Under the pieces are notes generated by a model, which was not told where the DNA came from, did not search any database, and worked only from the letters and a program-made list of their open reading frames with translations. Made by a program: the position numbers and the translations under genes. Source: Paracoccaceae bacterium (lineage in GTDB: Bacteria; Pseudomonadota; Alphaproteobacteria; Rhodobacterales; Rhodobacteraceae). Taken from it: a stretch of 64,000 bases of DNA. This document shows positions 39,794-48,485 of the stretch, one piece after another. The stretch's first letter is position 1, and each line of letters opens with the position of its first letter. Location: contig JAKIUB010000005.1 in the NCBI GenBank assembly GCA_021647745.1, positions 46,994-110,993 on the forward strand, given 5' to 3'.

Positions 39794-39822
39794 CTTGCAG
39801 AGAGGCCTGTGGTGCCCCATAT
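39794..39822 (+). promoter_or_regulatory. Heat-shock (sigma-32/RpoH) promoter of hsp20
   Basis: CTTGCAG (39794-39800) and CCCCATAT (39815-39822) are separated by 14 bases, a near-perfect RpoH promoter (CTTGAAA, then CCCCATNT). Transcription would start about 39829, giving a leader of about 25 bases before the ATG at 39854. Confidence 0.75.
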
Positions 39823-39853
39823 TTTTTATAATTATAGCTTTACAGGGCCAATA

Positions 39854-40261
39854 ATGAGCAATTCCAGTTTCGCCACACACCCTAATTTACTGGGTTTTGA
39901 GCAACTTGACCGGCTTTTCGAGAGCCAGTTAAAAAATGACGGCTTTCCGCCTTATAATATTGAGCAAAGAGGGGAAAACCGGTTCAGAATTGTCCTTGCT
40001 GTGGCCGGGTTTAGTGATGAAGATCTGAGTGTTACATTTGTGAAGGGTGAATTATTGATAAAAGGTAAGCTGCACGCCCCTCAATCTGCACGCACATACC
40101 TCCATCGTGGTATTGCAGCACGGCAGTTCCAGAAGGGGTTTGTTTTGGCCAAGGATGTTGACGTAAAGCACGCGTATATGGAAGCCGGATTGCTATATAT
40201 AGATCTTGAGCGTGCGGCGCCCGAGCGCCGCATCCAAAAAATCAAGATCAATGCAGGCTGA
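39854..40261 (+). CDS. Small heat shock protein, Hsp20/IbpA type
   Basis: This 135-residue alpha-crystallin-fold chaperone has PPYNIEQRGENRFRIVLAVAGF, DLSVTFVKGELLIKG and YLHRGIAARQFQKGF, the IbpA-like pattern. It holds unfolding proteins for refolding by DnaK/ClpB. The start at 39854 is supported by the heat-shock promoter at 39794-39822; a longer frame from 39809 would begin upstream of the predicted transcription start. It is convergent with the sulfate-activation gene with no gap. Confidence 0.9.
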   Translation: MSNSSFATHPNLLGFEQLDRLFESQLKNDGFPPYNIEQRGENRFRIVLAVAGFSDEDLSVTFVKGELLIKGKLHAPQSARTYLHRGIAARQFQKGFVLAKDVDVKHAYMEAGLLYIDLERAAPERRIQKIKINAG

Positions 40262-41962
40262 TTATCCCGCGATCAATCCCATCTGTTCTAGCTTCAAAAT
40301 GACCTGATGGGCGCAGTTATCAACCTCCGCATACTCGGTGTCAATAACCAACTCAGCCTTTACTGGCTCTTCATACGGATCTGAAATACCAGTAAATTCC
40401 TTTATTTTTCCAGCTCTTGCGAGTTTATACAGCCCTTTTCTATCTCTGCGCTCACACTCTTCAAGCGAAGTGGATACATGCACCTCCACCATGGAGCCAA
40501 AGGCCTCGATATCCTCCCTCACCGCGCGCCGTGTCGCGGTATAGGGGGCGATTGGTGCGCAAATCGCAATGCCGCCGTTTTTGGTTATCTCGGAAGCGAC
40601 AAATCCGATACGCCTGATGTTCAGGTCGCGGTGCTCTTTGGAAAAGCCAAGTTCGGAGGACAGGTTTTTGCGAACAACATCGCCATCAAGCAGGGTTACG
40701 GGTCTTCCACCCATTTCCATCAGCTTTACCATCAAGGCATTGGCGATGGTTGATTTTCCCGATCCGGACAGGCCGGTGAAAAATACGGTAAACCCCTGTT
40801 TGTGCCGTGCAGGCCTTGTGCGCCGCAATTCCTTGACCACTGCCGGAAAGGAAAACCAATCGGGTATTTCCAAGCCCTCGGAAAGCCGCCGGCGAAGCTC
40901 TGTACCGGAAATGTTGAGGACGGTCATACCCTTCTCTACTTCATCAATCGGTTCATATTGTGCCTTTTCAAGCACATAGACCATATGCTTGAAATCAACC
41001 ATTTCCACATTGATCTCGGCTTCATGCTTTTTGAAAAGATGCTGAGCGTCATACGGACCATAAAAATCTTCTCCGGCACTATTTTTGCCGGGGCCGGCAT
41101 GGTCTCGACCAACGATAAAGTGTGTGCAGCCGTGGTTTTTGCGAATCAGGCCATGCCAAACGGCTTCACGCGGGCCAGCCATGCGCATGGCGAGATTGAG
41201 CAAGCTCATGGATGTGGTGGATTGTGGATACTTATCCAGCACAGCTTCATAGCATCTCACACGGGTGAAATGGTCAATATCGCCGGGTTTTGTCATGCCA
41301 ACTACCGGATGGATCAGCAAATTGGCTTGTGTTTCTTTGGCAGCGCGAAAGGTCAGCTCCTGATGGGCGCGGTGGAGCGGGTTTCTGGTCTGAAAGGCGA
41401 CAACCTTGCGCCACCCCATTTTACGAAAGTACGCGCGCAGCTCGTTTGGCGTGTTGCGCCGACGCCGAAAATCATAGTGGACAGGGGCTTGTATGCCCAC
41501 AACCGGCCCGCCAAGATACACTTTTCCCGCCTTGTGGTGGAGGTAGTTTACAGCCGGATGCGCAATATCATCCGCCCCGAAAACCTTTTCCGCCTCGCGA
41601 GATTTGTCCGCCACCCATTTATCGGTAATCGACAGGATCGCCAATATTACCCCCTCGCTATCGCGCAAGGCGATATCCTGCCCAGGCTCGACGGTGGAGG
41701 CAAAGCTGTCGTTGATATCAAGTGTTATTGGCATCGGCCACAGGGTGCCATCACTCAGGCGCATGTTTTCAACGACAGAATCGTAGTCTGCCTCGCCAAG
41801 AAACCCCTTGAGAGGCGCAAACCCGCCATTCATCAGTAGCTCGAGATCGCAAACCTGCCGCGCGCTTAGGTCCCAGCTGGGCAGATCTGCGGCCTCGTTT
41901 TTGAGCTTTTCAGCGCTTTCGGAGGAGACGAACAACTCGGGGATCGGGGTAAGGTTTTGCAT
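40262..41962 (-). CDS. Bifunctional sulfate adenylyltransferase / adenylylsulfate kinase
   Basis: This 566-residue fusion has an N-terminal PUA-like domain, an ATP sulfurylase domain with QTRNPLHRAH (191-200) and GRDHAGPG, and a C-terminal APS kinase with P-loop GLSGSGKS (397-404). Together they make PAPS from sulfate and ATP, for sulfate assimilation and sulfotransferases. The sulfurylase-first order is the type known from several Rhodobacterales. The start at 41962 (MQNLTPIPELFVS) is preferred to 41995. PAPS would also supply the two sulfotransferase-like proteins in this window. Confidence 0.93.
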   Translation of the reverse strand: MQNLTPIPELFVSSESAEKLKNEAADLPSWDLSARQVCDLELLMNGGFAPLKGFLGEADYDSVVENMRLSDGTLWPMPITLDINDSFASTVEPGQDIALRDSEGVILAILSITDKWVADKSREAEKVFGADDIAHPAVNYLHHKAGKVYLGGPVVGIQAPVHYDFRRRRNTPNELRAYFRKMGWRKVVAFQTRNPLHRAHQELTFRAAKETQANLLIHPVVGMTKPGDIDHFTRVRCYEAVLDKYPQSTTSMSLLNLAMRMAGPREAVWHGLIRKNHGCTHFIVGRDHAGPGKNSAGEDFYGPYDAQHLFKKHEAEINVEMVDFKHMVYVLEKAQYEPIDEVEKGMTVLNISGTELRRRLSEGLEIPDWFSFPAVVKELRRTRPARHKQGFTVFFTGLSGSGKSTIANALMVKLMEMGGRPVTLLDGDVVRKNLSSELGFSKEHRDLNIRRIGFVASEITKNGGIAICAPIAPYTATRRAVREDIEAFGSMVEVHVSTSLEECERRDRKGLYKLARAGKIKEFTGISDPYEEPVKAELVIDTEYAEVDNCAHQVILKLEQMGLIAG

Positions 41963-42030
41963 GGGTATCCATTGGGTTAAGGCGATGTTTGCCATTGTTT
42001 AGCGCCCCAATGTCGCAAAACCAAGGGGAG

Positions 42031-42972
42031 TTATTCCTGCTCGGAAAGAAAATGCTCTGCCTCGAGCGCCGCCATACAGCCCATCCCCGCCGAGGTGATC
42101 GCCTGACGATACTTAAAGTCCGTAATATCGCCAGCCGCAAAAACACCCGGAATGGAGGTCGCCGTGCTATCCGGCGCGGTAACGACGTATCCGCCCATAT
42201 GGGTTTCAAGCGTATCTTTGACCAGCTCGTTGGATGGCGCATGCCCGATGGCAATAAAAACACCCTTGCAGGGGATGTCGGTAATCTCGCCGGTTTCAAC
42301 ATGGCGAACCTTTACGCCCTCGACACCAAGTGGGTCTTCCGAGCCATAAATTTCGTCCAGCTCGTGAAACCAGAGCGGGACAATCTTTTCGTTTTTCAAC
42401 AAGCGGTTTTGCAATATTTTTTCAGCCCGCAGCTCGTCACGCCGATGAATCAGGGTTACCTTCGAGGCAAACTTGGTAAGAAAAAGAGCCTCCTCCACCG
42501 CGGAATTCCCCCCCCCGATTACCACAATTTCATCGCCGCGATAAAAGAAGCCATCGCAGGTGGCGCAGGCGGATACGCCGAATCCCTTGAATTTTTCCTC
42601 GGAAGGAAGCCCAAGCCATTTTGCCTGCGCCCCGGTGGCCAAAATAACGGAATCAGCCGTATATGTCATGCCGGTCTCCCCCTTGGCGGTAAACGGCCGC
42701 CTGGAAAGGTCCAGCTCCGAGATATGATCAGCGATGATCTCGGTGCCTGCGGTGCGGGCATGCTCTTCCATTTCAACCATTAAATCCGGTCCCTGAACTT
42801 CTTTGCGCGACGGCCAGTTCTCAACCTCGGTTGTGATGGTCAGCTGTCCACCTGGCTGCATGCCCTGCACCAGCACCGGCTCAAGCATAGCGCGGGAACC
42901 ATAAATACCGGCTGTATATCCTGCGGGGCCAGAGCCGATAATAAGAAGTTTTGTGTGTTTGGTTTCGCTCAT
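42031..42972 (-). CDS. trxB: Thioredoxin reductase TrxB
   Basis: This 313-residue flavoenzyme has the FAD motif IIGSGPAGYTAG (11-22), the redox-active C136-ATC139 (SACATCDGF), an NADPH motif GGGNSAVEEA and the C-terminal GDITDFKYRQA. It reduces thioredoxin with NADPH. Length is standard. It lies divergent from an Lrp-type regulator across a 174-base gap, an arrangement often seen in alphaproteobacteria. Confidence 0.96.
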   Translation of the reverse strand: MSETKHTKLLIIGSGPAGYTAGIYGSRAMLEPVLVQGMQPGGQLTITTEVENWPSRKEVQGPDLMVEMEEHARTAGTEIIADHISELDLSRRPFTAKGETGMTYTADSVILATGAQAKWLGLPSEEKFKGFGVSACATCDGFFYRGDEIVVIGGGNSAVEEALFLTKFASKVTLIHRRDELRAEKILQNRLLKNEKIVPLWFHELDEIYGSEDPLGVEGVKVRHVETGEITDIPCKGVFIAIGHAPSNELVKDTLETHMGGYVVTAPDSTATSIPGVFAAGDITDFKYRQAITSAGMGCMAALEAEHFLSEQE

Positions 42973-43082
42973 TTTAATTACCTACATGATTTGTTTAATC
43001 ACAATATAGGGAGTGACAGCGCGGGTTTGAACCCCCTCGTTTTTGTGACTTCTTGGTCAAAATCGATGAAGTTTTGCGAAAT

Positions 43083-43099
43083 ATTATTGCGGAAATAAT
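43083..43099. promoter_or_regulatory. AT-rich inverted repeat between trxB and lrp-type gene
   Basis: ATTATT (43083-43088) and AATAAT (43094-43099) flank GCGGA. The site lies 48 bases before the Lrp-type regulator start and 111 bases from trxB. AT-rich palindromes are typical Lrp-family sites, so autoregulation or control of trxB is plausible. Confidence 0.4.
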
Positions 43100-43146
43100 C
43101 ATAGTTATGTAATAAGGGAAATACTTCGCTATATTTCAGGATAAAA

Positions 43147-43641
43147 ATGCCCCATACCAAGCTCGACCCGATCGATAGAAAAATTCTGGCCGAATTGCAG
43201 GCCGATGGCAGGATGACCAATGTCGAACTATCCCACAGGGTTGGCATTTCGGCGCCGCCCTGTTTGCGCCGCGTCCGCACCCTTGAGGAAATGGGGTTAA
43301 TCAAAGGGTATCACGCGGATGTAAACGCCCGCGCGCTTGGCTTTGAGGTTCAGGTGTTTGCAATGGTTGGTTTGCACTCTCAATCAGAGTCGGACCTTGT
43401 CGAGTTTGAGAAGCGTGTGCAAAATTGGCCATTGGTTAGAGAATGTCACATGTTGAATGGCGAGATCGATTTTATCCTGAAATGCGTTGCGCCCGATCTT
43501 TCAACGTTTCAGGATTTTTTGACCAAAGAGCTGACTTCGGCGCCAAATGTAGACAGCGTCAAAACTTCGCTGGTAATACGGGGTGCAAAAGACGAGCCAG
43601 GTGTTCCCTTTGATGTTCTTGAGCAGCGCGTTGAATCATAA
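43147..43641 (+). CDS. Lrp/AsnC family transcriptional regulator
   Basis: This 164-residue regulator has an N-terminal HTH (LDPIDRKILAELQADGRMTN, VELSHRVGISAPPCLRRVR) and a C-terminal RAM (ligand-binding) domain with CHMLNGEIDFILKC. Such proteins sense amino acids and often control amino acid or redox genes. It is divergent from trxB. Its stop is 3 bases before the end of pgeF, which is convergent. Confidence 0.9.
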   Translation: MPHTKLDPIDRKILAELQADGRMTNVELSHRVGISAPPCLRRVRTLEEMGLIKGYHADVNARALGFEVQVFAMVGLHSQSESDLVEFEKRVQNWPLVRECHMLNGEIDFILKCVAPDLSTFQDFLTKELTSAPNVDSVKTSLVIRGAKDEPGVPFDVLEQRVES

Positions 43642-43644
43642 GGG

Positions 43645-44415
43645 CTAATTTGTGATCACAGAAAGCATGCGCCCGTAATTGGGTAGCTTTTTATGCTGGG
43701 CATACCGATAGGAATAAAATTTTTCCGGGGTTTCATAGGTGCATTCGCCCACCCATTCGCAGATCTCAAGTTGCATAGAGCGCAGTTTGTGCAGTGCAAA
43801 CGAGGGGAGATCAAACAGGTATTTTCCATTAGCGCCATTGATAAAGTATTGCGAGAAATTTTGATCCGTATCGAGAAAGGTTTCGAGAAATTCCGCACCG
43901 ACTTCGTAGTTTTTCTGGCTAATACATGGCCCGATAACGGCAGAAATCCGATCCGGGCGTGCGCCTAAAGCCCGCATGGCGTCGACAGTGGCCTCTAACA
44001 CACCGTTGATCGCCCCGCGCCAGCCGGCATGGGCGGCACCAATGATGCTCTTTTCGCGATCAAAAAATAGCACTGGCGCGCAATCTGCGGTCAGCACCGA
44101 AAGGGCGATGCCGGTTCTGTCACTAACGAGAGCATCCGCTTCTCTCTCCAAAAGGGCGGGGCTTGAAGCCTCGGGGTCTGAAATTGTGATCACACGGGCG
44201 GAGTGGATTTGTTTTGCCGAAAATAGTTGCTCGGAGGGTATATTGAAAGAAGCGGCGATCAGCGCTCTGTTTTGCCGAACGATCCCGGGGTCTTCAAAGG
44301 AGCCGAAACCGCAATTCAAAGTATGGAAAACCCCTTCTGATCCGCCACCTTTGCGGGTGAAAAACCCGTGCTTTTCTTTAGGAAGCAGAGAAGAAATTAC
44401 TGGATCAAGTCGCAT
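43645..44415 (-). CDS. pgeF: Peptidoglycan editing factor PgeF (YfiH/laccase-domain family)
   Basis: This 256-residue protein has the family motifs GFFTRKGGGSEGVF, HSARVITI, LTADCAPVLFFD with C and histidine ligands, AAHAGWRGAINGVLE and IGPCISQKNYEVG. It was once called polyphenol oxidase; studied members hydrolyse wrongly incorporated L-Ser-containing peptidoglycan precursors. The start at 44415 overlaps the upstream methyltransferase stop by 11 bases; an alternative ATG at 44439 adds eight residues. Confidence 0.88.
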   Translation of the reverse strand: MRLDPVISSLLPKEKHGFFTRKGGGSEGVFHTLNCGFGSFEDPGIVRQNRALIAASFNIPSEQLFSAKQIHSARVITISDPEASSPALLEREADALVSDRTGIALSVLTADCAPVLFFDREKSIIGAAHAGWRGAINGVLEATVDAMRALGARPDRISAVIGPCISQKNYEVGAEFLETFLDTDQNFSQYFINGANGKYLFDLPSFALHKLRSMQLEICEWVGECTYETPEKFYSYRYAQHKKLPNYGRMLSVITN

Positions 44416-45439
44416 TCTGAAATCCTTGTGTATTTTCAAGGCTGTGTGATGAAATAGCCAACACTTTGAAAAGACGCCCCATTTCGCTATTACCTATAAG
44501 CCTGTTTTTTGCCATTTCAATATCATCGCCTCCGCGCCTCTTCAGCATTTCAGTGCGTGCTTCTATCCCGAGTTCGAGAAGAAAAGCCCCTTGCTCGGTG
44601 ATCGCATAATTGACCCCGTTTTGAACAAGGTCGGAAAACCGCACATGCGCTGTCAGGTCGGCCATTCCGGGTGCTGCATACGGGTCGGTCTTTTGATGCT
44701 TTTGCACCGCCTGAAACGTATCCCCCGTTCCCTCGAATGAGCCATAATCAATGACCAGCGCCGACCCCCCGAGAGTAGCGACTCTTTTTGTGATCACACC
44801 TGATATATTGCGGGTGGCTTCATTCGTTTCGACGATCGTTCCCGTAGGGACATCCCCGAAAGCAGCCTCCAGCGATGGAATATTTCGGGTTTTTGATAGG
44901 CACAAAGCTATACTGTCATCAACCAACCGTTCCTGCCAGCCAAAATCATTTCGGACAAATTGTTGAATGGGAAGAGCGTCAAAAAATTCGTTGGCAACCA
45001 GAATGAGTGGTATTTCCGGTAGATCCTCAATGTTTTCAAGGTGGGAAAACGTAATACCCGCAAGGGTTTCTTTTTGTGTGGCGCGAAGCTTCGGGCTGTT
45101 TTCGACAAGATATATCTGTGCTGCGGATAGAAATTCCGGCTGCAATCTAGCCACCCGTAATATGTCTGCCATCAGGGTTCCGCGACCGGGGCCAAGCTCG
45201 CAAAGCGCAAAGGGGGAGGGCGCGCCGAGGGTGAGCCATTGTTGGACCAGCCATAGCCCGACCAGCTCGCCAAACATCTGGCTAATCTCGGGAGATGTAG
45301 TGAAATCCCCCTCTTTTCCAAAGGGTTGTGACTGTGTGTAGTAGCCGTATTCAGGGTGGGACAGGCATAGTTGCATATACCTGTCCACCCCGATCGGGCC
45401 GTTCTTCTGGATTTCGGCCTTGATAATTTCCTTCAGCAA
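44405..45439 (-). CDS. MidA/NDUFAF7 family SAM-dependent methyltransferase
   Basis: This 344-residue protein has the COG1565 pattern: GVDRYMQLCLSHPEYGYY, GDFTTSPEISQMFGEL, CELGPGRGTLMADILR (SAM site, about 86-101) and VANEFFDALPIQQF. The eukaryotic relative methylates an arginine of complex I subunit NDUFS2; the bacterial substrate is unknown. The start is TTG at 45439, one base after the lgt stop, so it is coupled to lgt. The lgt-midA-pgeF order forms one unit. Confidence 0.88.
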   Translation of the reverse strand: MLKEIIKAEIQKNGPIGVDRYMQLCLSHPEYGYYTQSQPFGKEGDFTTSPEISQMFGELVGLWLVQQWLTLGAPSPFALCELGPGRGTLMADILRVARLQPEFLSAAQIYLVENSPKLRATQKETLAGITFSHLENIEDLPEIPLILVANEFFDALPIQQFVRNDFGWQERLVDDSIALCLSKTRNIPSLEAAFGDVPTGTIVETNEATRNISGVITKRVATLGGSALVIDYGSFEGTGDTFQAVQKHQKTDPYAAPGMADLTAHVRFSDLVQNGVNYAITEQGAFLLELGIEARTEMLKRRGGDDIEMAKNRLIGNSEMGRLFKVLAISSHSLENTQGFQNAT

Positions 45440-45440
45440 A

Positions 45441-46310
45441 TCATGCTTTCTTTCGTATTTTTATGATCATATATGCCCCGATAACAATCATCGGGAGTGA
45501 TAGCAACTGCCCCATAGTGACCCCGGTTTGGGCAAAGCTGAAGATATAGCCGATAGGGTTTTCCGGTGTGGTAAATTGCATATCGGGCTGGCGGAAATAT
45601 TCAACAAACCAGCGCGCGCTACCATACCCGAGCAAAAACAGCCCGATAACCCGGCCCGGCGCTTTCAGCCAGTCTTTGCGCCAGATGACCCACGCCATGA
45701 TCAACCCCAGAACAAGCCCTTCCAGGCCCGCCTCATAAAGCTGGCTCGGGTGGCGCAAGCATTCGCCGACCCAGTCAGGCGGGCAGGTCTGGGCTCTCGG
45801 GGTTGGGAAGCTCACGCCCCAGGCAACATCTGTCGGGCGGCCCCATAGCTCGGGCTTGATGTAGTTTGCTATACGGCCAAAAAACAGGCCAAACGGGGCG
45901 GCGGCGGCAACAGCATCTCCGATACTCAAAATCGGTAATTTATTGCGCCACCCATAGATGGCAACACCGGCAATGACGCCGGCAAACCCACCATGAAAGG
46001 ACATCCCGCCTTCCCAAATTTTTAATATATCAATAGGATTGGCGATATATTGGGCAGGGCTATAGAAGATAACGGACCCTAGCCGCCCACCGATGATAAC
46101 ACCGGCAACTATCCATGTCAGCAGATCTTCGACCTGCTTTTTATCCATCGGAACCGTGTTCCAAAGCCTGGGTTTCTGGATAAGTATTAGAATATAGCGC
46201 CAGCCGAGGATCAGGCCGGCAATAAAGGCCAGCGCATACCAACGTAGCGCGATAGTGAGGCCAAAGAGTTCGAATGAAAAAATTTCAGGAGCGATGTCGG
46301 GAAAAGGCAA
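45441..46310 (-). CDS. lgt: Prolipoprotein diacylglyceryl transferase Lgt
   Basis: This 289-residue inner-membrane enzyme transfers diacylglycerol from phosphatidylglycerol to the lipobox cysteine. The Lgt signature GRIANYIKPELWGRP is present (about residues 145-159), with HGGFAGVIAG and the C-terminal GSARWFVEYFRQPD. About seven hydrophobic segments are visible. Length is standard. It heads the lgt-midA-pgeF operon and is divergent from ubiK. Confidence 0.95.
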   Translation of the reverse strand: MPFPDIAPEIFSFELFGLTIALRWYALAFIAGLILGWRYILILIQKPRLWNTVPMDKKQVEDLLTWIVAGVIIGGRLGSVIFYSPAQYIANPIDILKIWEGGMSFHGGFAGVIAGVAIYGWRNKLPILSIGDAVAAAAPFGLFFGRIANYIKPELWGRPTDVAWGVSFPTPRAQTCPPDWVGECLRHPSQLYEAGLEGLVLGLIMAWVIWRKDWLKAPGRVIGLFLLGYGSARWFVEYFRQPDMQFTTPENPIGYIFSFAQTGVTMGQLLSLPMIVIGAYMIIKIRKKA

Positions 46311-46399
46311 AGCTGTGTCTCCGGTGTAAGTTTTATATTATGGCATTTATTTCACCACGCGTTTATATATAGGGTGTAATTTTAATAAAGGAACGAGCA

Positions 46400-46645
46400 A
46401 TGCAATCACGCAATCGTGTTCTCGATGATATGTCCAAGCTTATGAGTAATGCCATGGGGGTTGCTCAAGGGGCCAGGACAGAAGCTGAAAATGCCATGAA
46501 GTCCATGATGGACCGCTGGTTGGCTGAGCGGGATTTTGTCTCGCAGGAGTCTTTTGAGGCGGTTCGCCTTATGGCGCAAAAAGCCAGAGAAGAAAACGAG
46601 GCGCTTCTCAAGCGGGTCGAGGCGCTTGAGGCCAAGATAAAATAG
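46400..46645 (+). CDS. ubiK: Ubiquinone biosynthesis accessory factor UbiK (YqiC/BMFP family)
   Basis: This 81-residue helical protein reads VLDDMSKLMSNAMGVAQGAR, then DFVSQESFEAVRLMAQKAREENEALLKRVEALEAKI with a C-terminal coiled coil. This is the BMFP/UbiK pattern. UbiK helps the ubiquinone-synthesis metabolon in proteobacteria and forms trimers. AAGGAACG precedes the ATG. The lgt gene lies divergent 89 bases away. Confidence 0.9.
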   Translation: MQSRNRVLDDMSKLMSNAMGVAQGARTEAENAMKSMMDRWLAERDFVSQESFEAVRLMAQKAREENEALLKRVEALEAKIK

Positions 46646-46682
46646 CCCTGCAAGAATCACTTTACAGTTCTGCCATTTCAGG

Positions 46683-46705
46683 TCACCATAGATATAGTAT
46701 GGTGA
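46683..46705. repeat. 8-bp inverted repeat upstream of the YbjN gene
   Basis: TCACCATA (46683-46690) and TATGGTGA (46698-46705) are perfect inverted repeats around a 7-base AT-rich spacer. They lie 53 bases before the YbjN-type gene start and 38 after the ubiK stop. This could be an operator or a leader hairpin; no T-tract follows. Confidence 0.45.
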
Positions 46706-46758
46706 GCCGCCCTTTCCGCGAGGTATAGACGCTCTCCATAGAGCTGGTGGAGCGCAAA

Positions 46759-47250
46759 ATGCATATTCAGGAGTTGGACGATCTGCATCCGATTGACCTT
46801 GTTCAATCCATGGCGCAATCGCGCGACTGGGTTTTCGAGCGCACCAATGATGACCAGATCGCGGTGGTGGTCGAGGGTGTTTGGCAATGTTATGCGATCA
46901 GTCTTGTGTGGTCCGAGCAAAATGAAACCCTGCGTTTGGTGTGCAGCTTTGATTTTTCGCCCCCTGTGGGCCGGCTGCCAGCGCTTTACGAGGCGCTAAA
47001 CCTTGCGAATGATAGCTGCTGGAGCGGCGCATTTACCTATTGGCGTGACCAAAAAACCATGGCCTTTATTTATGGGCTAAATCTGGCTGGCGGGGCGCTC
47101 GCTACCACCGAGCAGGTCGATGAAATAATCCGAACCAGCCTTGTGGCTTGCGAAAAACTATACCCTGCATTTCAGCTGGTCAGCTGGGGAGAAGACAGCC
47201 CGGAGGCCGCACTGAAAATCGCGATCAATGATGCGTATGGCAGGGCCTGA
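46759..47250 (+). CDS. YbjN domain-containing protein
   Basis: This 163-residue protein has the YbjN pattern (DWVFERTNDDQIAVVVEGVW, CSFDFSPPVGRLPALYEALN, MAFIYGLNLAGG). YbjN proteins have a type III secretion chaperone-like fold; those studied affect stress responses, but the molecular role is unclear. The ATG at 46759 has GGAG 7 bases upstream, so it is preferred to the GTG at 46747. It lies 3 bases before proC and is probably co-transcribed with it. Confidence 0.8.
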   Translation: MHIQELDDLHPIDLVQSMAQSRDWVFERTNDDQIAVVVEGVWQCYAISLVWSEQNETLRLVCSFDFSPPVGRLPALYEALNLANDSCWSGAFTYWRDQKTMAFIYGLNLAGGALATTEQVDEIIRTSLVACEKLYPAFQLVSWGEDSPEAALKIAINDAYGRA

Positions 47251-47253
47251 AGC

Positions 47254-48063
47254 ATGAATATCGAAAACGCGATTGTACTGGTTGGTTGCGGCAAGATGGG
47301 GTCGGCTATTCTGGAGGGCTGGCTGGGGCAGGGGGTGTCTGCCAAAAAGCTATGGATACTGGAGCCTAGGCCATCGGATCGGTTGATAGAGCTGCAAAAT
47401 TCAGGCTTGCACCTGAACCAGCCCCTACCTGATATTGTCGATCTATGTCTTTTGGCGGTAAAGCCCCAGTATATGAAGGCCGCACTGCCCCAACTGCGTG
47501 TGCTTAAGGATGGTTCTGCGCTATACCTTTCCATTGCCGCCGGTATTTCGCTTGCGGCCCTGAAGGCGGCGTTGGGGGATGTGCCTGTTATTCGCGCTAT
47601 GCCAAATACGCCAGCCGCAATTGCCAAAGGTATTACGGCGCTTATTGGCAATAATCTGGTTACAAAAAAAGAGATGGATTTTGCCCAATCCCTGCTTGGC
47701 AGTATTGGCGAGACCGTTTTGCTGGACAGTGAATCCCAGATGGATGCTGTAACGGCTCTTTCAGGGTCGGGACCCGCCTATGTTTTTTATATGATCGAGG
47801 CGCTTGTTGCGGCAGGTATCAAGGAGGGTCTGCCCGAGGAGCTGGCCACCAGATTAGCGACAGCTACACTTTCCGGCGCGGGCCAGTTGGCAGTGCAAAG
47901 CGAAAAGAGCGCAGGGCAGCTTCGGGTGGATGTCACCAGCCCGGCAGGGACGACCGAAGCAGGTTTGCGCGAGCTTATGGATGCAGACACTGGCCTGTCG
48001 CCGCTGATGGCGCGCGTAGTTCGGGCTGCGGCCCGTCGTTCTAGTGATTTGCGAGATAGCTAG
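47254..48063 (+). CDS. proC: Pyrroline-5-carboxylate reductase ProC
   Basis: This 269-residue enzyme has the NADPH motif VGCGKMGSAILEG (about 9-21), VIRAMPNTPAAIAKGIT and the C-terminal signature DAVTALSGSGPAYVF followed by SPAGTTEAGLREL. It makes proline from pyrroline-5-carboxylate. The start is 3 bases after the YbjN stop. Length and motifs are complete. Confidence 0.95.
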   Translation: MNIENAIVLVGCGKMGSAILEGWLGQGVSAKKLWILEPRPSDRLIELQNSGLHLNQPLPDIVDLCLLAVKPQYMKAALPQLRVLKDGSALYLSIAAGISLAALKAALGDVPVIRAMPNTPAAIAKGITALIGNNLVTKKEMDFAQSLLGSIGETVLLDSESQMDAVTALSGSGPAYVFYMIEALVAAGIKEGLPEELATRLATATLSGAGQLAVQSEKSAGQLRVDVTSPAGTTEAGLRELMDADTGLSPLMARVVRAAARRSSDLRDS

Positions 48064-48143
48064 GCCTTGCGCTTTCCACCTGAAGCATAAATAAGAAGAG
48101 AGTGGGGGTGCGGTTATCGCAAAATCTTTGTAGCGAGGCGAGC

Positions 48144-48476
48144 ATGTTGGATTTTGATACATTTTTACAAGTGGAAATGCGTGTGGGCAAAGTTTTGCGC
48201 GCGGAGATGTTTCCCGAGGCACGCAAGCCAGCGCTTAAAATCTGGGTGGATTTTGGCCCTGAGCTGGGCATAAAGAAAACATCCGCCCAGATTACCGATA
48301 CCTATTCACCCGAAGACCTGCCGGGGCGGCTTGTGATTGGGGTCATAAATTTTCCGCCACGCCAGATCGGAAAATTTATATCCGAGTTTCTTGTGCTTGG
48401 TGCTGCGGATGTGCATGGTGCTATTGTTTTGTTAACCCCTGATAAAGACGTGCCCCTCGGGGGGCGGATCCACTAG
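48144..48476 (+). CDS. csaA: tRNA-binding domain protein CsaA
   Basis: This 110-residue protein is a single OB-fold of the EMAP/CsaA type: DFDTFLQVEMRVGKVLRAEMF, ALKIWVDFGPELG, KKTSAQITDTY and FISEFLVLGA. CsaA is described as a chaperone-like tRNA-binding protein. The start at 48144 (MLDFDTF) fits the family; a longer frame from 48102 does not. A dehydrogenase gene follows after 9 bases. Confidence 0.88.
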   Translation: MLDFDTFLQVEMRVGKVLRAEMFPEARKPALKIWVDFGPELGIKKTSAQITDTYSPEDLPGRLVIGVINFPPRQIGKFISEFLVLGAADVHGAIVLLTPDKDVPLGGRIH

Positions 48477-48485
48477 GAGCGACCT

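Noticed and set aside
39809..39853. An N-terminal extension of the small heat shock protein.
   Set aside because: It overlaps the CCCCATAT box of the heat-shock promoter and precedes the predicted transcription start.
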